Shown one piece after another: positions 15,363 to 24,038 of a DNA stretch of 64,000 nucleotides. Under the pieces are notes generated by a model that searched no databases, had not been told where the DNA came from, and saw only the letters and a program-made list of their open reading frames with translations. The stretch comes from Streptomyces capitiformicae (GTDB taxonomy: Bacteria > Actinomycetota > Actinomycetes > Streptomycetales > Streptomycetaceae): positions 3,347,767 through 3,411,766 of the forward strand of contig NZ_CP022161.1 in assembly GCF_002214185.1 (NCBI RefSeq). The letters are read 5' to 3'. Every line of letters starts with the position of its first letter. Position 1 is the stretch's first letter. A program made the position numbers and the translations under genes.

Positions 15363-17719
15363 TGCGCCCCCATGACGCGCCGGTGCAGTCCGCCGTCGCA
15401 CTCGGACGATTCGGCGCTCCGGGCGTCCACATCGACGCGCACCGTGCGAATGGTCCCGGTGAACTCGTTGTCGAGGACGGCGTAGTCGTCGGTCACCGGT
15501 GTACTCAGGTCCACTCCGACGTCGAGTGTCTCGTCGAAGGAGAAGTAGTACGCGATGGTCCGCTCGATGCGTCCGGTCGCGTGCTTCTCTCCGTCCACCA
15601 GGAGGGTGGCGGTCCCGCCCTTGCCGAGTCCTCCGCCGTCGTAGTCGAACTCGAGCCGGATCTCGTGCCGTCCCGGTGGCAGGGGTTCGCCGCCGCGCAC
15701 GGTGTACAGGCTCATGCCGAAGTAGTTGTAGGCATAGGCCGGCCTGCCCTCGGTGAAGTACAGCGTCCAGCCGCCGAATCGGCCGCCCTGCGCGATGATC
15801 ACGCCCTCGGCCGCAGTCTCCGGCAACTCGACGTCCGCCGTGATGCTGTGCGAGCGGTTCTTGACGTTGGGTGTGGTCTCCTCGGTGAACCGCCGCATTC
15901 CCGCGCGATAGGTGACGGACGTCCGGTCACCGAGCAGATCGATACGGCCGGCCATGGCCGGGTTCTCCCGCTCGGTGACCCGGTCGTCCAGGGGGAAGAC
16001 CTGGTACTTCGCCGCCTCGATCAGGAACAGGTCCTGCAGCCGGCGCAGTTTCTCGGGGTGTTCGGCGGCGAGGTCGCGCGCCTGGCTCCAGTCCTCGCGC
16101 AGGTCGTAGAGCTCCCAGACGTCGTCGGCGAACCTCCGGTGCTTGTCCGGCACCATCTCCCAGGGGATGCCGTGCCGGGTGACCGCCATCCAGCCCTCGT
16201 GGTAGATGCCCCGGTTGCCGCACATCTCGAAGTACTGGGTACGGCGATGCTCGGGAGCGTGGGGATCGGCGAGCGTCCGCCGCATGCTCGTGCCCTCGAC
16301 GGGCTGCTGCGGAACCCCGTCCACGCTGAACGGTGCCGGGACTCCCACACAGTCCAGGATCGTCGGCAGCACGTCGATCACATGCGAGAACTGGTGGCGC
16401 AGGCCGCCGCGCTCGGGGATCCCCCGCGGCCAGTGCAGGATCATGCCGTCCCGGGTGCCGCCGAAGTGCGAGGCCACCTGCTTCGTCCACTGGTAGGGGG
16501 TGTTCAGCGCCAGCGCCCAGCCCGCCGGGGCGATCGGGTAGCTGAGCGGGCCGCCGATCTCGTCGATGTGGTCGATCATCTCGTCCGGGTCGTCCACCAC
16601 GCCGTGGCCCAGCCGGTGCTCGACGATCGTCCCTTCGATGCCGCCTTCGCCCGAGGCGCCGTTGTCGCCCAGGATGTAGAGGAAGAGGGTGTTGTCCAGT
16701 TCGCCGAGTTCCTCCAGCGCGTCGACGAACCTGCCGACCTGCACGTCGGCGTGTTCGGTGAACCCGGCGAACGTCTCCATGAACCTGGCCGCCAGCCGGT
16801 GCTGGTTGTCGGTGAGTTCGTCCCAGTGGGGAACGCCCTCGGCCCATGCCGCGAGTTCCGTCTCCGGGGGGACGACTCCGAGTTCCTTCTGCCGCTCGAG
16901 GGTCAGTTCACGCTGCCGGTCCCAGCCGTGATCGAACCGTCCGCGGTACTTCTCCTGCCATTCCCGGCCGACGTGCAGCGGCGCGTGCGCGGCACCCAGC
17001 GCGAGGTAGGTGAAGAACGGCCGGTCGGGGGTCAGCGTGCGCTGGGTGCGCACCCAGTCGATGGCGTGGTCGACGAGGTCCTCGGACAGGTGGTAGCCGT
17101 CCTCGGGCCGGCGATCCGGCTCGACCGGAGTGGTGCCCTGGTACAGCAGCGGGTACCAGTGGTTCATCTCGGCGCCCATGAACCCGTAGAAGGTGTCGAA
17201 CCCCTCACCGGTGGGCCAGCGGTCGAACGGCCCGACCGCGCTGATCTCCCGCGGCGGGGTCTGGTGCCATTTGCCGAAGGCGGCCGTGCTGTAGCCGTTG
17301 CCTTGCAGGATCTGGGCCATGGTCGCCGCGCTGCGCGGCCGGAACCCGTTGTACCCGGGGGCCGCGGTGGTCATCTCGGTGGTGCCGCCCATGCCCACCG
17401 AGTGATGGTTGCGCCCGGTCAGCAGGGCCTGCCGGGTAGGCGAGCACAGGGCGGTCACGTGAAAGCGGGTGTAGCGCAGCCCGTTGTCGGCGAGCCGCTG
17501 CGCGGCCGGCATCTCGCACGGTCCGCCGAAGGCACTGGAGGTGCCGAATCCGAGGTCGTCGACCAGCACGATCACCACGTTCGGTGCGTCCGCGGGCGGC
17601 GGGACCGGGCCGATGGGAGTGAAGGGGGTCGCCTGGTCGTGGACGTCCATCGTGGTCGTCAGCGGGCGGCTGGTGTCGGGGCGCGGAAGTATGTGCCGTC
17701 CGCCGTCGAATTCATTCAT
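15359..17719 (-). CDS. Type I arylsulfatase (AtsD-like)
   Basis: Hydrolyses sulfate esters using a formylglycine residue. The 786-residue length matches mycobacterial AtsD-type enzymes rather than the 500-residue choline sulfatases. Visible marks are the first metal ligands in VIVLVDDLGFG, the modification motif CSPTRQALLTGR, GMGGTTEM, the second ligand set FLYILGDNGAS and the C-terminal beta-rich domain. There is no signal peptide, so it is probably cytoplasmic, consistent with activation by a cytoplasmic FGE. ATG 17719 has GGAG nine bases upstream. It is the first gene of the operon sulfatase-FGE-binding protein, with a LysR gene just upstream on the same strand. Confidence 0.93.
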   Translation of the reverse strand: MNEFDGGRHILPRPDTSRPLTTTMDVHDQATPFTPIGPVPPPADAPNVVIVLVDDLGFGTSSAFGGPCEMPAAQRLADNGLRYTRFHVTALCSPTRQALLTGRNHHSVGMGGTTEMTTAAPGYNGFRPRSAATMAQILQGNGYSTAAFGKWHQTPPREISAVGPFDRWPTGEGFDTFYGFMGAEMNHWYPLLYQGTTPVEPDRRPEDGYHLSEDLVDHAIDWVRTQRTLTPDRPFFTYLALGAAHAPLHVGREWQEKYRGRFDHGWDRQRELTLERQKELGVVPPETELAAWAEGVPHWDELTDNQHRLAARFMETFAGFTEHADVQVGRFVDALEELGELDNTLFLYILGDNGASGEGGIEGTIVEHRLGHGVVDDPDEMIDHIDEIGGPLSYPIAPAGWALALNTPYQWTKQVASHFGGTRDGMILHWPRGIPERGGLRHQFSHVIDVLPTILDCVGVPAPFSVDGVPQQPVEGTSMRRTLADPHAPEHRRTQYFEMCGNRGIYHEGWMAVTRHGIPWEMVPDKHRRFADDVWELYDLREDWSQARDLAAEHPEKLRRLQDLFLIEAAKYQVFPLDDRVTERENPAMAGRIDLLGDRTSVTYRAGMRRFTEETTPNVKNRSHSITADVELPETAAEGVIIAQGGRFGGWTLYFTEGRPAYAYNYFGMSLYTVRGGEPLPPGRHEIRLEFDYDGGGLGKGGTATLLVDGEKHATGRIERTIAYYFSFDETLDVGVDLSTPVTDDYAVLDNEFTGTIRTVRVDVDARSAESSECDGGLHRRVMGAQ

Positions 17720-17818
17720 TCATTTCTCCGATTCGCTGCCCCGGAAAAGTCTCAGTTGTCACCGAGGCCGGTCAACAAGTCACCTTGAATTCCCGCGAAC
17801 CAGTTTTGAATGAAGGCA

Positions 17819-17833
17819 ATAGAAAACTTCTAT
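17819..17833. promoter_or_regulatory. Candidate LysR binding site before the sulfatase operon
   Basis: ATAGAAAACTTCTAT is a perfect 6-bp inverted repeat with a T-N11-A core, the classic LysR-type box. It lies 100 bases upstream of the sulfatase start and just past the end of the LysR gene, and is markedly AT-rich for this genome. Confidence 0.55.
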
Positions 17834-17846
17834 ACCTGCTGGACGA

Positions 17847-18716
17847 TCAGTCCCGGGCCAGGTCCACGAACGCCTGGGCCGCGGGGGACAGCGGACCCGA
17901 CCGCCACACCAGTCGGCCGTGGCGCAGCAGCCGCGGCCGGTGGGACAGCATCCGGGCCCCGCGCAGCGCGGCGTCCCGGGCCATGGAAGCGGGCAGCAGG
18001 GAGGCACCGACGCCGGAGAGGACCAGCGGCACGATCATCGCGCGGTGCGCGGTCTCCACCGCGATCCGCGGTGCGACGCCCAGCGCGGTGCACAGGTCGT
18101 CCACCGCCGCCCGGGTCTCGGTGCCCGGCGGTGTCACGATCAGGTCCAGCGCCGCCAGTTCGCGCGAGGTGATGGTGTCGCCTGCCGGATGCGGGTGGTC
18201 CGCGGGCAGCACGACGTGCATCTCCTGCGCCGGCAGGTCGATCCCGCGGAGGTCCGCCGTGCTCACCGAGGCGTCCACCAGACCGAGTTCGCACGTCCCG
18301 GCCGCGACCATGTGCGCCACGGCAGGTCCCCGCTCCGGGTCCATGACGCGCACGGAGACCTTCGGATGCGCGTGATGGAAGCGCCCCAGCATGCCGGCGA
18401 GCGGATCGACCGACAGGGTCGTCTGCGAAACGATGTCGAGCCGGCCGCCGCTGAGCCCGAGGACCTCCCGGACCGATGAGCCGGCCGTGGACAGGTCGCG
18501 CAGCACCTGCTGGGCCGGCCGGACCAGCGCCTCACCGGCCGCGGTGAGGGCGACGCCGTGCGGGAGGCGGTGAAAGAGCCTTCCGCCGAATTCGCGTTCC
18601 AGGGACCGGATCGCATGCGACAGCGAGGGCTGCGCGACATGGAGCGCGATGGCCGCGGCCGTGAATCCGCCGTGCTCGACCACGGCGAGAAAGTACTCCA
18701 GCTGACGTCGCTCCAT
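17847..18716 (-). CDS. LysR-family transcriptional regulator
   Basis: 289 residues. The N-terminal winged HTH starts MERRQLEYFLAVVEHGGFTA and continues with VAQPSLSHAIRSLEREFGG, the standard LysR pattern. The rest is the periplasmic-binding-like effector domain (LDIVSQTTLSVDPLAGMLGRF, LPADHPHPAG, GVGASLLPASMA). It is transcribed toward the sulfatase operon, and its likely binding site lies between them, so it probably controls sulfatase, FGE and binding protein in response to a sulfur or amine signal. It begins 62 bases after an ArsR gene on the same strand, and co-transcription is possible. Confidence 0.88.
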   Translation of the reverse strand: MERRQLEYFLAVVEHGGFTAAAIALHVAQPSLSHAIRSLEREFGGRLFHRLPHGVALTAAGEALVRPAQQVLRDLSTAGSSVREVLGLSGGRLDIVSQTTLSVDPLAGMLGRFHHAHPKVSVRVMDPERGPAVAHMVAAGTCELGLVDASVSTADLRGIDLPAQEMHVVLPADHPHPAGDTITSRELAALDLIVTPPGTETRAAVDDLCTALGVAPRIAVETAHRAMIVPLVLSGVGASLLPASMARDAALRGARMLSHRPRLLRHGRLVWRSGPLSPAAQAFVDLARD

Positions 18717-18778
18717 CGGGTCTCCGTAGTAGGTCCGCGATTTTGGGCGGCTCAGCGGGGTGAAGGACTCGGTGGCGG

Positions 18779-19177
18779 TCAGGCGGCCGCGTTTTCCGTG
18801 GGCTCCGGCTCGCCGGCTGGGTCCAGTATCTGCCGTACGCGGCGCACGCCGTCGTGGTGGATGGAGTACCAGACCCACGTGCCGCGGCGCTCGCGGTCCA
18901 GCAGACCGGCGTCGGTCATGACCTTCAGGTGGTGGCTGACGGTCGGCTGGCGCAGCCCGAGGCATGCGGTGAGGTCGCAGACGCACGCCTCGCCCTGGGG
19001 AGCGCGCTCGATGAGCCGGAACAGCTGCAGCCGGGTGGGGTCGGCTATGGCCTTCAGCATGGTGGCCAGCCGCTCGGCCTCGTCGCGGTCGATCAGGAGG
19101 CAGGCCAGCGAGGGAGCACAACCTGCCGCCTCACCCTCCTCCGCCTCCGACGCCGCGTCATACATAGTGATGCTCAT
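18779..19177 (-). CDS. ArsR/SmtB-family metal-responsive repressor
   Basis: 132 residues with a winged HTH: IADPTRLQLFRLI, then CLGLRQPTVSHHLKVMTDAGLL and RRGTWVWYSI. The ELCVCDL metal-binding motif of ArsR/CmtR proteins appears as EACVCDL, and further cysteines occur near the N-terminus (GCAPSLACLL). This implies sensing of a soft metal(loid) such as As(III), Cd or Pb. No metal pump or reductase lies adjacent. An inverted repeat overlaps its own start codon, consistent with autorepression. Confidence 0.85.
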   Translation of the reverse strand: MSITMYDAASEAEEGEAAGCAPSLACLLIDRDEAERLATMLKAIADPTRLQLFRLIERAPQGEACVCDLTACLGLRQPTVSHHLKVMTDAGLLDRERRGTWVWYSIHHDGVRRVRQILDPAGEPEPTENAAA

Positions 19178-19181
19178 CTAT
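19164..19181. promoter_or_regulatory. Probable ArsR autoregulatory operator
   Basis: On the minus strand ATAGATGAGCATCACTAT is a near-perfect dyad (ATAGATGA with TCACTAT) overlapping the arsR start codon. It has the ATA...TGA-TCA...TAT form common for ArsR/SmtB operators. Confidence 0.45.
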
Positions 19182-19240
19182 TCAGGCTAAGCATCGATCA
19201 GACGTTCCCTGGACGCCCGAAGATTCACCCCGCCACTTGT

Positions 19241-19868
19241 TCACCCAGCGTTCACCTTCCTTCGGGCGGGAACGCTGTCGCTGTCCTCCCGTCCGCACTC
19301 CAGCCGGTAGCCCATGCCGGCCTTGGTCAGTTCGCGGCGGCTGACGACCTTGTCGGGGCGCTCCATGAGGTAGCGCAGCTGCGGGAACTCGCGGACCGGC
19401 AACAGAAGCGACCGGCCACGTACGAAGACGTGGAATCCGGGGATGTCGAGCTCGATGTCACCGGCCACGAGTGTCTGCGCGGCGTCGGCCTCGGGGACGG
19501 CCGCGGGGGTGTTGTGGAAGTCCTGTGCGGTGCCCGCGCCCGCCGCGGAAGCGGTTGGTGTCACAGCCGGTGTGTGCCGGGCGCCGTGGTTGCCGTGCGG
19601 GACGGCTCCGGCCTCCTGGGCCGCCGTCGCCTCTGCCGCGCCGTCGGGTCCGGCGCCGACGATGGCCGGTACCGGATGGAGTGTGGCGATCAGCACGGTG
19701 ACCTGTACGGCCCCCACCACCGGCAGTGGGGCGCCGACTAGAGCAGGGCTTCGGCGCCGTCGTGGCAGACCAGGGTCCGTACGCCTGCCGCCGTGAAGCG
19801 GGCCAAGGCCCTCCGGGCGATCTCAGGGTCCGGTTCGGCCAGCAGCAGGTCGGGGGGATTGCCACTCG
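19241..19868 (-). pseudogene. Broken OmpR-type response regulator with a repeat element inside
   Basis: Fragments in the right order for one response regulator survive. At 19740-19868, minus strand, LLLAEPDPEIARRALARF then GVRTLVCHDGAEALL and a stop resembles a receiver-domain start. Further left lies a winged-helix part, GDIELDIPGFHVFVRGRSLL then LPVREFPQLRYLMERPDKVV and SRRELTKAG. It runs straight into GMGYRLE, so the recognition helix is deleted. Between the two sits copy 2 of the short inverted-repeat element (19505-19603). With frame breaks, an internal deletion and an insertion, the gene is dead. It lies beside the pst operon but differs from PhoP in what remains. Confidence 0.65.
19505..19603. 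repeat. Short terminal-inverted-repeat element, copy 2
   Basis: About 100 bases align with the outer parts of the element at 49278-49486, from GGGGTGTTGTGGAAGTCCTG through GTGTCACAGCCGGTG to GCCGGGCGCCGTGG, but without its central 80 bases. The right terminal repeat is degenerate (GGGAC followed by unrelated sequence). Confidence 0.75.
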
Positions 19869-19985
19869 TCAGCGCCTCCGGGACCGCTGTCACCAGCCGT
19901 CTCCGGTGGCTGATGTGGCTCGGGTGTCAGCCGTAGTACTCCTGCGTGTGGTGCGCAAAGGAGGCGGACGCCGTTCGGCAGAACG

Positions 19986-20918
19986 TCAGCCGAAGCGGCC
20001 GGTGATGTAGTCCTCCGTCCGCCGGTCCGCGGGGTTCTCGAAGATCTTCTCCGTGGTGTCGTACTCGACGAGCCGCCCGTGCCGTACACCCTCGGTGTCG
20101 ACGTCCGCGGTGAAGAAGGCGGTGTAGTCGGAGATGCGGGCGGCCTGCTGCATGTTGTGGGTGACGATGACGATGGTGAAGTCGGCCGCCAGTTCCGCCA
20201 TCAGGTCCTCGATACGGGCGGTGGCGATGGGGTCGAGCGCGGAGCAGGGCTCGTCCATGAGGATCACCTCGGGCCGCACCGCGATGGCGCGGGCGATGCA
20301 CAGCCGCTGCTGCTGCCCGCCGGACAGGGCGAGCGCGCTCGACTTGAGCTTGTCCTTCACCTCGTCCCACAGGGCGGCGCTGGTCAGTGCCTCCTCGACC
20401 AGGTCGTCGAGATTGCCCTTCATACCGTTCACGCGCGGCCCGTAGGCGATGTTGTCGTAGACCGACTTGGGGAACGGGTTGGGCTTCTGGAAGACCATGC
20501 CGATGCGGCGGCGCACCTCGATGGGGTCGACCTCGGCGTCGTACAGGTTCTCGCCGTGGTAGGAGACCTTGCCGGTGACGCGGGCTCCGGGGATCAGGTC
20601 GTTCATCCTGTTCAGGCAGCGGATCACGGTGGACTTGCCGCAGCCGGACGGGCCGATCATCGCGGTGATCTGGCGGCGCCCCATGGTCATCGTGACGTCA
20701 CGTACGGCCTGGTGGTCGCCGTACCAGACGTCCAGGTCGGAGATGTGGAACACCGGGTCGTCGAGGGAGGGTTCGGGGCGTCCGCGGCGGCGGTCACCGA
20801 TCGCCAGGGACAGCGCGCGCCCCTCCGGAGCGGGCTTACCAGCGGGGTTGTCAGCGGGTTTACCAGCGGGGTTGTCAGCGGGCTTACCAATGGGGCTGTC
20901 AGTGGGGCTGTCGGTCAT
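19986..20918 (-). CDS. pstB: Phosphate ABC transporter ATP-binding protein
   Basis: ATPase of the high-affinity phosphate importer. Walker A is GPSGCGKST, the signature is LSGGQQQR, Walker B is VILMDEP followed by CSALDP, and the H-loop is [16 protein letters not shown] is diagnostic for PstB. At 310 residues it is about 50 longer than usual, because the N-terminus carries tandem repeats of the type GKPADNPA encoded by 24-base units (about 20838-20905). It starts six bases after the pstA stop. Last gene of pstSCAB; the C-terminus ends EDYITGRFG as in the family. Confidence 0.95.
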   Translation of the reverse strand: MTDSPTDSPIGKPADNPAGKPADNPAGKPAPEGRALSLAIGDRRRGRPEPSLDDPVFHISDLDVWYGDHQAVRDVTMTMGRRQITAMIGPSGCGKSTVIRCLNRMNDLIPGARVTGKVSYHGENLYDAEVDPIEVRRRIGMVFQKPNPFPKSVYDNIAYGPRVNGMKGNLDDLVEEALTSAALWDEVKDKLKSSALALSGGQQQRLCIARAIAVRPEVILMDEPCSALDPIATARIEDLMAELAADFTIVIVTHNMQQAARISDYTAFFTADVDTEGVRHGRLVEYDTTEKIFENPADRRTEDYITGRFG

Positions 20919-20923
20919 GGCGG

Positions 20924-21829
20924 TCACCAGCGCTTGCTGAAGCGGTTGCGCAGCCAGATCGCGGCCGCGTTCATGATCAGGAGGATGGCCAGGAGGATCA
21001 CGATCCCGGCCGCGGCGAGGTGGTGGAACTCCTCGCGGGACTGGCTGATCCAGCCGAAGATCTGGATGGGCAGCACGGTGTACGCGCTCTCCAGCCCCTC
21101 CGGGTTGAACGCCACGTACGTCACCGCGCCGAGCAGCAGCAGCGGCGCGGCCTCGCCGATCGCCCGGGACAGGGCGAGGATCGAGCCGGTGGCGATACCG
21201 GGGACGGCGGCCGGGAGGACCTGCCGCCAGATCGTCTGCCACCGCGTCGCGCCGAGCGCCAGCGATGCCTGTCGGATGGACTGCGGTACGGCCCTGATGG
21301 CCTCTCTGGAGGCGATGATGACCACGGGCAGGACGAGCAGCGACAGGGTCAGCGAGGCCGTCAACACCGTGGTGCCGAGGGCGAGTTGGCGGGCCAGCAG
21401 CCCGAGTCCCAGGATGCCGTAGATGATCGAGGGCACGGCGGCCAGGTTCTGGATGTTCAGCTCGATCAACCGGTTGTACCAGCGGTTCGGATCGGCGTAT
21501 TCCTCCAGGTGGATCGCCGCCATGATGCCGGTGGGCAGACAGAACAGCGCGGTGAACGCGATCACCCAGATCGTGCCGAAGATGGCGGACTGGGCGCCGG
21601 CGCGCTCGGGGCGGCGGATGGAGGGGAAGTTGTTCCACAGCCGGGAGTCCAGCCGCGGCCATGCCTCGACGAGTACGTAGGTGAGCAGTACGCCGAGGAA
21701 GATGATCCCCACGGCCAGGCAGCACAGGAGCAGCACGCGGAACGCGCTCTCGTCGGGCCGGAAGCGCGGGCCGGCGAGCTTGCGGGGCGCGGCCGGCGAG
21801 GGCGGTTCGGTGACGCGGACGTAGGTCAC
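20924..21829 (-). CDS. pstA: Phosphate ABC transporter permease PstA
   Basis: 301 residues with six membrane segments and the BPD-transport loop ([26 protein letters not shown]). GTG 21829 overlaps the pstC stop by four bases (GTGA), so the two are translationally coupled. [19 protein letters not shown] is typical of PstA. It pairs with PstC to form the membrane channel energised by PstB. Confidence 0.93.
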   Translation of the reverse strand: MTYVRVTEPPSPAAPRKLAGPRFRPDESAFRVLLLCCLAVGIIFLGVLLTYVLVEAWPRLDSRLWNNFPSIRRPERAGAQSAIFGTIWVIAFTALFCLPTGIMAAIHLEEYADPNRWYNRLIELNIQNLAAVPSIIYGILGLGLLARQLALGTTVLTASLTLSLLVLPVVIIASREAIRAVPQSIRQASLALGATRWQTIWRQVLPAAVPGIATGSILALSRAIGEAAPLLLLGAVTYVAFNPEGLESAYTVLPIQIFGWISQSREEFHHLAAAGIVILLAILLIMNAAAIWLRNRFSKRW

Positions 21830-22773
21830 TCGTACACCTCCCGGTACTTGCGCACCAGGCGGATGCTGATCATGTTCATCACGAAGGTGATGACGAACAG
21901 CAGAGCGCCGACGGCGAAGATCGTCTTGTACTCGAAGGACTGCACCGGGACGTCGCCCGAGCCGGCCTGGGCGATGAAACCGGTCATGGTCTGCATCGCG
22001 TCCAGCGGATTCCAGCTGAGCACGGCCTGGTTGCCGGAAGCGATCGCGACGATCATCGTCTCGCCGATGGCGCGTGAGATGCCCAGCACGCAGGCGGCGA
22101 CGATCCCGGACAGGGCGGCCGGGACGACGACGCGCACGGACACGACGCGCCTGCCCGAGCCCAGCGCGTAGGCGCCGTCCCGCAGCGCGTCCGGTACGGC
22201 GGACATGGCGTCCTCGGACAGCGAGGCGATCGTCGGGATGATCATCACGCCCATGACCAGGCCCGCCGCCAGCGCGTTCTGGAAGTCGGGGCCCGTCCCG
22301 CCCGGCCACCACTCGCGCAGCCGCGGGGTGACGAAGCTGAGCGCGAAGAAGCCGTAGACGACCGTCGGCACCCCGGCCAGCACCTCGAGCGTGGGCTTGA
22401 GGGCTTTCCGGACGCGCCGGTCGGCGTACTCGCTCAGGTAGATCGCCGCACCCAGGCCCACCGGGACGGCCACGGCCAGCGCGATGACCGTGATCAGCAT
22501 CGTGGCGCTCAGCAGCGGCAGCACGCCGTACCGGGGCGAGCTGAACAGCGCCGTCCACTCGGTGCCGCCGAGGAAGTCGGCGAGGCTCACCCTCTCGAAG
22601 AACTCGACGGCGGGCGGGATCAGCGAGACCACGATGCCGACCGTCGTGGCGACGGACACCAGGGCGGCCACCAACAGCAGCCCTTGGACGGCCCGTTCGC
22701 CATAACGCGGCCTGGCCCGCCGCAGGGACCGGGGCCCGTTCCCCGCGGGGGCCTTGAGGGTTGGCGAGGTCAC
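21826..22773 (-). CDS. pstC: Phosphate ABC transporter permease PstC
   Basis: 315 residues. Six membrane helices and the coupling-loop motif ([22 protein letters not shown]) identify a Pst permease. [17 protein letters not shown] and [17 protein letters not shown] are PstC hallmarks. GTG 22773 overlaps the pstS stop (GTGA). Confidence 0.94.
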   Translation of the reverse strand: MTSPTLKAPAGNGPRSLRRARPRYGERAVQGLLLVAALVSVATTVGIVVSLIPPAVEFFERVSLADFLGGTEWTALFSSPRYGVLPLLSATMLITVIALAVAVPVGLGAAIYLSEYADRRVRKALKPTLEVLAGVPTVVYGFFALSFVTPRLREWWPGGTGPDFQNALAAGLVMGVMIIPTIASLSEDAMSAVPDALRDGAYALGSGRRVVSVRVVVPAALSGIVAACVLGISRAIGETMIVAIASGNQAVLSWNPLDAMQTMTGFIAQAGSGDVPVQSFEYKTIFAVGALLFVITFVMNMISIRLVRKYREVYE

Positions 22774-23747
22774 TTCGCCGATTCCTTCAGCTTGTCGAGG
22801 GCTTGCTCGAGCTCGGTCTCCTGCTCGCTGTTGAGCGGAATGAACTTGGCGTCCTCGGCGATGGCCTTGTTGTTCTCGACGTAGTACTCGACGAACGCCA
22901 GCACCTCTTCCCGCTCCAGCGCCTTGGCCGACGGGTAGATGAACAGCGGCCTGGACAGCGGCGCGTACTCGCCGGTCTGCGCGGCCTCGGCGCCCGGTGC
23001 CACACAGCCCTCACCATTGTCGATCTTCAGGGCCTTCAGCTTGTCGGTGTTCTCCTCGTAGTACGAGAAGCCGAAGTAGCCCAGACCGCCCCTGGAGCCC
23101 GCGACGCCCTGCACGGTGACGTTGTCGTCCTCGGACGGCGAGTAGTCGGTGCGGGAAGCGCCCTCCTCACCGTTGATCACGTCGGTGAAGTAGTCGAAGG
23201 TGCCGGAGTCGGTGCCCGCGCCGAACAGTTTCAACGGCTCGTCGGGGAACTTCGCGTCGATCTCGTTCCAGTTGTTCACCTTGGACCCGGGTTCCCAGAT
23301 CTTCTTCAACTGCTGCACCGTCAGACAGTCCACCCACTCGGCGTCCTTGTTCACCACCACGGTGAGCGCGTCGTTGGCTACCTGGAACTCGTCGTAGGTG
23401 ACGCCGTTCTTGTCGCAGGCGGCCTTCTCCTCGTCCTTGATCGGGCGGGAGGCGTCGGAGATGTCCGTCTCGCCGTTGCAGAACTTCTCGAAGCCGCCAC
23501 CGGTGCCCGAAGTACCCACCGTGACACGGACCTTGGGCTGCTCCTCGGCGAAGAGCTCGGCCGCGGCCGTGGTCAGCGGTGCCACGGTGCTGGAGCCGTC
23601 CACCTTGACCGAGCCGGACAACTGCTCGCCGTCACCACCGCCGGTCGTGCCCGCGTCGGCACCGCCGCACGCGCTCACGGCCAGCAGCACAGCAGCCGTC
23701 AGAGCCAAGGGAGTCTGGGCCCGGCGCGACGGAGTGGGAATGTTCAC
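22770..23747 (-). CDS. pstS: Periplasmic-type phosphate-binding lipoprotein PstS
   Basis: 325 residues. A lipoprotein signal ends in LAVSACGG. The phosphate-binding segments are [24 protein letters not shown] and GADTSSGT-like [12 protein letters not shown], plus DISDASRPI and [12 protein letters not shown]. It captures phosphate outside the cell for PstCAB. The start is GTG 23747 with only a weak ribosome site. Expression is expected to depend on PhoR-PhoP under phosphate limitation, and candidate PHO-box units lie upstream. Confidence 0.95.
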   Translation of the reverse strand: MNIPTPSRRAQTPLALTAAVLLAVSACGGADAGTTGGGDGEQLSGSVKVDGSSTVAPLTTAAAELFAEEQPKVRVTVGTSGTGGGFEKFCNGETDISDASRPIKDEEKAACDKNGVTYDEFQVANDALTVVVNKDAEWVDCLTVQQLKKIWEPGSKVNNWNEIDAKFPDEPLKLFGAGTDSGTFDYFTDVINGEEGASRTDYSPSEDDNVTVQGVAGSRGGLGYFGFSYYEENTDKLKALKIDNGEGCVAPGAEAAQTGEYAPLSRPLFIYPSAKALEREEVLAFVEYYVENNKAIAEDAKFIPLNSEQETELEQALDKLKESAK

Positions 23748-23853
23748 GTGACTCTCGATCCTCGTGTCCGCCGGTGCCTTCCGGCCGTGTGGATGAGGTG
23801 CGCAGAGCGCGCCAAAAGGACTCTTGGATCGAATCTAGTCGATGTGGACGAAA

Positions 23854-23900
23854 GCCGTATGAACGACTCACCAACCGTGAACCATAGCCGTTCAACGCCG
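23854..23900 (-). promoter_or_regulatory. Candidate PHO-box cluster upstream of pstS
   Basis: On the minus strand GTTCACGGTTG (23872-23882) and GTTCATACGGC (23854-23864) resemble the 11-base GTTCACC-type units bound by Streptomyces PhoP. A further GTTCAACG unit lies on the plus strand (23890-23900). Spacing (18 bases between the first two) deviates from a regular 11-base array, so the match is tentative. Confidence 0.4.
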
Positions 23901-24038
23901 GAGAGGTCGTGCCGGACGCGTGCCGGTAATTCTCATGCGTCGATCCGCGGCACCCCCATACGATCCCTTCGCCGCCCGTACATCAGTGCGCATCAGAGCA
24001 GCGTGCGGGCGCATCCAAACGGGAGGGACCACTTGACC

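Noticed and set aside
15317..17788. 823-codon plus-strand frame over the sulfatase region
   Set aside because: Shadow of the minus-strand arylsulfatase and FGE, which show catalytic motifs. Such antisense frames are common in GC-rich DNA.
22761..24038. Plus-strand frame running from pstS antisense into the secreted Ig-like gene
   Set aside because: PstS motifs are on the minus strand; a signal peptide and ribosome site place the real start at 24033-24039.
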